A stretch of 64,000 nucleotides of DNA from Eonycteris spelaea (lineage: Eukaryota; Chordata; Mammalia; Chiroptera; Pteropodidae), in contig PUFA01000181.1 of NCBI GenBank assembly GCA_003508835.1, forward strand, positions 620,001-684,000, written 5' to 3'. A program made the position numbers and the translations under genes. How positions within the stretch are numbered: the stretch's first letter is position 1; every line of letters starts with the position of its first letter. Shown in pieces: positions 60,821-64,000 of the stretch. Under the pieces are notes generated by a model. That model saw nothing but the letters and a program-made list of their open reading frames with translations, ran no database searches and was not told the DNA's origin.

Positions 60821-61022
60821 TGTGGAGCCATGCAGTGCCCTGGAGAGCAGAAGGGGAGCATGAGAGAGGGGAGCAGAAGTGTGCACAATACCACATTCCC
60901 CCCAAAAGAACTGCACTCCCACATAAAGTTGGTGCCTGCCGTTTCATTCTCATGTCTGCTTCTTGTGCATTCTTCCAACTGGGTGTCTCACTATTGAACC
61001 TTCAATCAGCTCGCCGCTGACA
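60821..61022 (+). repeat. 3' LTR
   Basis: About 202 bp, homologous to 57608-57838 from TGTGGAG to ACA. It has small deletions and many substitutions relative to the 5' copy, so the insertion is old. No clear polypurine tract precedes it. Confidence 0.8.
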
Positions 61023-62573
61023 CCTATCACAGAGAGAGAAGAAATACAGTCACTATGCAGCCACAGAGTGTTCAGGGGCTCGGCAAAATCAGTGAGGAGC
61101 CTTCAACATTCAGTGATAAAAGGGCCTCGCTGATCAAGAAGCAGGTCCATGGGTCCCTGCCCCACCTAGCTGAGCCCTCTATCCCATACCCTGGGGCTGT
61201 GTTTGCCATGGACCCCAGGAATGGTTACATGGAGCCTCACTACCACCCTCGTCAACTTATTCCTGCATTCCATCCTCCTGTGCCAATCTATGCAAGACAT
61301 CAGGAGGGGCGTACCATTATAATCCATCTCTGATTCCTCCATTGCATGTGCCCTTCCACCTTATATCCAGTAGCCCAAAATATTCAGACCGGTTCTTCAT
61401 TAGGATCTACCTGCACCGGAACCCCACTGTAGCTTCTGAGTCCCCCTTCAGCCCTCCAGATCCCTACATCAATCCTTACATGGACTTCATCCAGTTTCTG
61501 CATAGCAGCTTGTATGTCGACATGATCTCTGCAGCCCAGGGGCGGAGCCCCACAGATGCGCCCCACGCTGGAGTCAGTCCAGTAGAGTACTATCATCAGA
61601 TGGCTCTGTTAGTTGGCCAACGCAGCCCCTATGCAAACATCATTTCCTCAGCTGCAACCACTGGCGCTGGGGCCATCCACATGGAATATCTTCATGCCAT
61701 GGATAGCACTAGATTCCCCAGCCCCTGGCTGTCAGCCAGGCCAAGCCAAAAACATACACTGTTCCTATCACCACTGTTCGATCATAGCCTTGACCTTCAG
61801 ACCATGATAAGGATGTCTCCCAACTCTTTGGTCACAATTCTCAATAATTCCCACAGCAGCTCTTCAGCAAGTGGCTCCTGTGGTTGCTTATCTGTGAGTG
61901 CAATCAGCCCTGCCTTGAGTTTCATCCACCCTTCTGCACTCAAGTCTCTCCATATGCATCAACAAAGCTTAAGCTGACAACAGAGCATAGGCTCTGTCTT
62001 TGGACATAGCCCTCCACTCATCCATCCTGCCCTAACTTTTCCAGCACAGAGGCCTATTCTTGGGGTTCCTAAGGTTCTGAACCCCATTCAGGTCAGCTCT
62101 TGCCCTTCTAAGTCCTCATAGCAGAACAAACCCATGAGTGAGTCTGTGGTAAGCAGCACTGGTGACCTGATGTACAACAAGCAGTCCAAGATCAAACCCA
62201 ACGAAAACCTCCTCAGCCCCGGGCCTCAGGGTCAGCAGGAACAGCCAGAAGGAACCACCCTGGTGAAAGAGGAAGGAGACAAAGATGAAAGCAAGCAAGA
62301 GCCTAAAGTCATTTATGAGACAAATTGCTACTGGGAAGGCAGCACATAGGAGTTTGACACCCAGGAGCAGCTGGTGCATATGACCTCCCATTAGAGGGAC
62401 TGTCATGCCATAAGCCATGGCTGAGCTCAGAATATCTGGTCCTCATCTGCCATGTGTGGAACCAGCAACATCTCTGTGCCTTCAGTATATTTTATCATCA
62501 GAAATTCCTGACAAATATTAAGAAATTTAGATGGGTTAAAAGAAGCAAATACAAATAAACAACTTTTTGCCTC
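61023..62573 (+). pseudogene. GLI3: Processed GLI3 pseudogene, right piece
   Basis: Intronless copy of GLI3 mRNA (Hedgehog-pathway zinc-finger transcription factor) beginning at TYHRERRN and running through [105 protein letters not shown] to EFDTQEQLVH in zinc finger 1. Several frameshifts and stops (for example after EGRTIIIHL, and TAG at 62347) make it non-coding. After LVH (about 62383) the sequence leaves GLI3 coding sequence, continues about 175 bases, has AATAAA at 62554-62559, and ends in an A/GA-rich tail. It is the host of the ERV insertion. Confidence 0.9.
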
Positions 62574-62595
62574 AAAAAGAGAGAGAGAGAGAGAT

Positions 62596-62664
<69 letters not shown>

Positions 62665-62666
62665 AG

Positions 62667-62709
<43 letters not shown>

Positions 62710-62722
62710 AAAAGAAAGAAAA
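62574..62722. repeat. (GA)n and (GAAA)n tract derived from the GLI3 retrocopy tail
   Basis: It begins 15 bases after the AATAAA of the retrocopy as AAAAAGAGAGAG and expands to GAAA units. Best explained as microsatellite growth from a poly(A) tail. Confidence 0.85.
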
Positions 62723-62839
62723 CTCATAGGACTAATAAAAGACACTGCAACTCAAAGGATGAAGTCCCCTTGAAAAATCAAACAAAAGTAGGTGATATGT
62801 ACAGTGGATTCAGAAGATCCAATCAACAAAAATGTAAGC

Positions 62840-62935
62840 ATTTATGTTCCTTAATGATATATCCCCAATATCTAAAATAGTACCCATCACAGAGTAGTTG
62901 CTCAATAAATATTTGTTGAATAAATTGATTGACTA
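62840..62935 (+). repeat. L2 3' tail
   Basis: ATATCCCCAATATCTAAAATAGTACCCATCACAGAG, then GCTCAATAAATATTTGTTGAATAAATTGA, the standard L2 end. Confidence 0.65.
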
Positions 62936-62939
62936 TAGT

Positions 62940-64000
62940 AGAAATCTCAGAAGGGGGAAACAGGGTAGGGATAGGTGCAATAATTAAATTATTCTCCTCA
63001 GATTTAAATGAGCCGGCAAAATGAATGAAAAGAAATCAACATCTAGACTGGCCAGGTGGTGTATTTCAATATTTCAAGGATAAAGAAAAAAAGCCTTTGA
63101 GAATCCAATCAGGGAAAAGTAACAAACAAAAAAGAACAAACTCAGATTATCTCCAAAGGAACTAAACTCTAGCTGGCCTCAGAATTATACAATTCTGTAA
63201 AATACAAGTCAATAAAGTATATCCTACAGAATTCTGAGGATGTGTGTAATTTAAGAATTCTATACTCAGCCAAGTTGTCATGCAATTGTGAAGGGCTCAG
63301 TACCGAGATATAAAAGGGGCAAAAATGACACCACCCAGGTTATCTGTCCTGAAAGAAGAAACTGCTCATACATATACTGCTGAATAAGGACTCAAGAATA
63401 AAGAAGAAAGCCATGGCATAAAAAGACTTATGCATAAAAAAATGTTTATTTAAATATCTAAAAATAACTCTCCTAAAAGAAAATACATAATGTAAGAAAA
63501 GAAATTACTTTTTCCAAGAGGAATAATCAAGGTTGAAAAGACCAGATTACATGGACAAAACCAGGCTGGGAGGGGTAGGGAGTGGGAGGTAAAGAATAAG
63601 AGGAAATAAAAGTGTGCTAAATATCCTATCTTGCACAGGAGAAATCAAAAGCTATTATTTCATTGTAATATTGAAAATGAGATGTTTTTCTTTAATTTGA
63701 AAGTAAGCACTTTTAGAATAAAAACAGTATGTATAACTTCCAAAGCATTAAATGGGACTTGAAAAGCAAAGAATATATATAAAAGGAAATACATAAAAAG
63801 AAAAAGAAAATCATGCAGAATGTGAAAAAAAGATTAAGAAAATAAGATGATAGAAAGAGTCAAACATCAGAGAATCTACCCAGTCTAACCTTTACCGGAG
63901 TAGTGTGTGATGACGATATTTCATTCATTCATGTATTATTTTAATAATCTTAAGACACATCATAAAACCATTAAAATTAGGTTAGTAAACAAAATGAACT
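62940..64000 (+). mobile_element. L1M-type fragments to the right edge
   Basis: CTCTAGCTGGCCTCAGAATTATAC, TAAGAATTCTATACTCAGCCAAGTTGTCATGCAA, and a GAAGAAACTGCTCATA block match ancient L1 3' sequence (about 63040-63420). Beyond 63.6 kb it is AT-rich sequence with nothing assigned. Confidence 0.45.

Larger units (their letters stand above)
57603..61027 (+). mobile_element. Decayed endogenous retrovirus nested in the GLI3 retrocopy
   Basis: A provirus with two short direct-repeat LTRs starting TGTGGAG and ending ACA. It is flanked by CCGAT (57603-57607) and CCTAT (61023-61027), a 5-bp duplication with one change; uninterrupted GLI3 reads CCTAT at that point. The internal region, about 3 kb, shows Gag-like, reverse transcriptase-like and RNase H/integrase-like remnants in the correct order, all broken by frameshifts and stops. 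No envelope region is recognised between the integrase-like part and the 3' LTR. It is not replication-competent. The class (ERV1 or ERVL) is not decided by eye. Confidence 0.85.

Noticed and set aside
57608..61022. Intact or recently active provirus
   Set aside because: LTRs differ at many sites and in length, all coding regions contain stops and frameshifts, the polymerase box is altered, and no env is seen.
61342..61977. Functional GLI-like gene from the 211-codon frame
   Set aside because: It is a surviving stretch of a processed GLI3 copy, with no fingers, frameshifts on both sides and a poly(A)-derived tail.
62567..62773. Arg/Glu/Lys-rich 68-codon frame
   Set aside because: Translation of a GA/GAAA microsatellite.

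Overview
This window is mammalian nuclear DNA. It has spliced genes with GT/AG introns, one CpG island, and a dense background of L1, L2, MIR, MER and LTR debris. Three short retroposons derived from 5S rRNA (12.8, 19.0 and 51.1 kb), one of them a tRNA-Val/5S hybrid, point to a fruit bat (Pteropodidae). As I recall, the MEG SINE families of that group are built this way, and 5S-derived SINEs are otherwise rare in mammals. The species is an inference. The gene order CRYBA1 then NUFIP2, tail to tail, matches human 17q11.2.

Layout. 1-12.1 kb is intergenic, with L1, MIR, L2 and MaLR-like fragments and no gene I can support. 12.14-18.66 kb holds CRYBA1 on the plus strand: six coding exons, an intact 215-residue beta-A3/A1-crystallin frame, a TATA box almost touching the start codon, and a poly(A) signal. 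18.66-19.77 kb is the short gap between the two converging genes and contains one 5S-derived SINE. 19.77-47.3 kb holds NUFIP2 on the minus strand: four coding exons, an 8.4 kb 3' UTR without recognisable transposons, a 10.2 kb second intron, and a CpG island over exon 1 and the start of intron 1. The NUFIP2 frame lacks one base in exon 2, so the frame as given ends about 145 residues early. Everything downstream of that base is intact, so an assembly or sequencing error must be excluded first.

47.5-64 kb is intergenic. It holds an antisense L1 fragment, a MIR, a 5S-derived SINE with clean target-site duplications, a processed RPS3A pseudogene, a diverged tandem duplication of about 0.8 kb, and a nested retroelement at 57.56-62.7 kb. 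In the nested element, a decayed endogenous retrovirus with short LTRs sits inside a processed GLI3 pseudogene and is flanked by a 5-bp duplication of GLI3 sequence. The GLI3 copy leaves the known coding sequence within zinc finger 1 and continues into about 175 bases of unknown sequence with a poly(A) signal. This may be a fossil of an alternative, prematurely terminated GLI3 transcript.

Functionally the two genes are unrelated neighbours. CRYBA1 is a lens structural protein. NUFIP2 is a ubiquitous RNA-binding, FMRP- and Roquin-associated protein. I found no undescribed enzymatic or defence system. The notable points are the nested ERV/GLI3 fossil, the NUFIP2 frameshift, the hybrid SINE and the dual-start design of CRYBA1.
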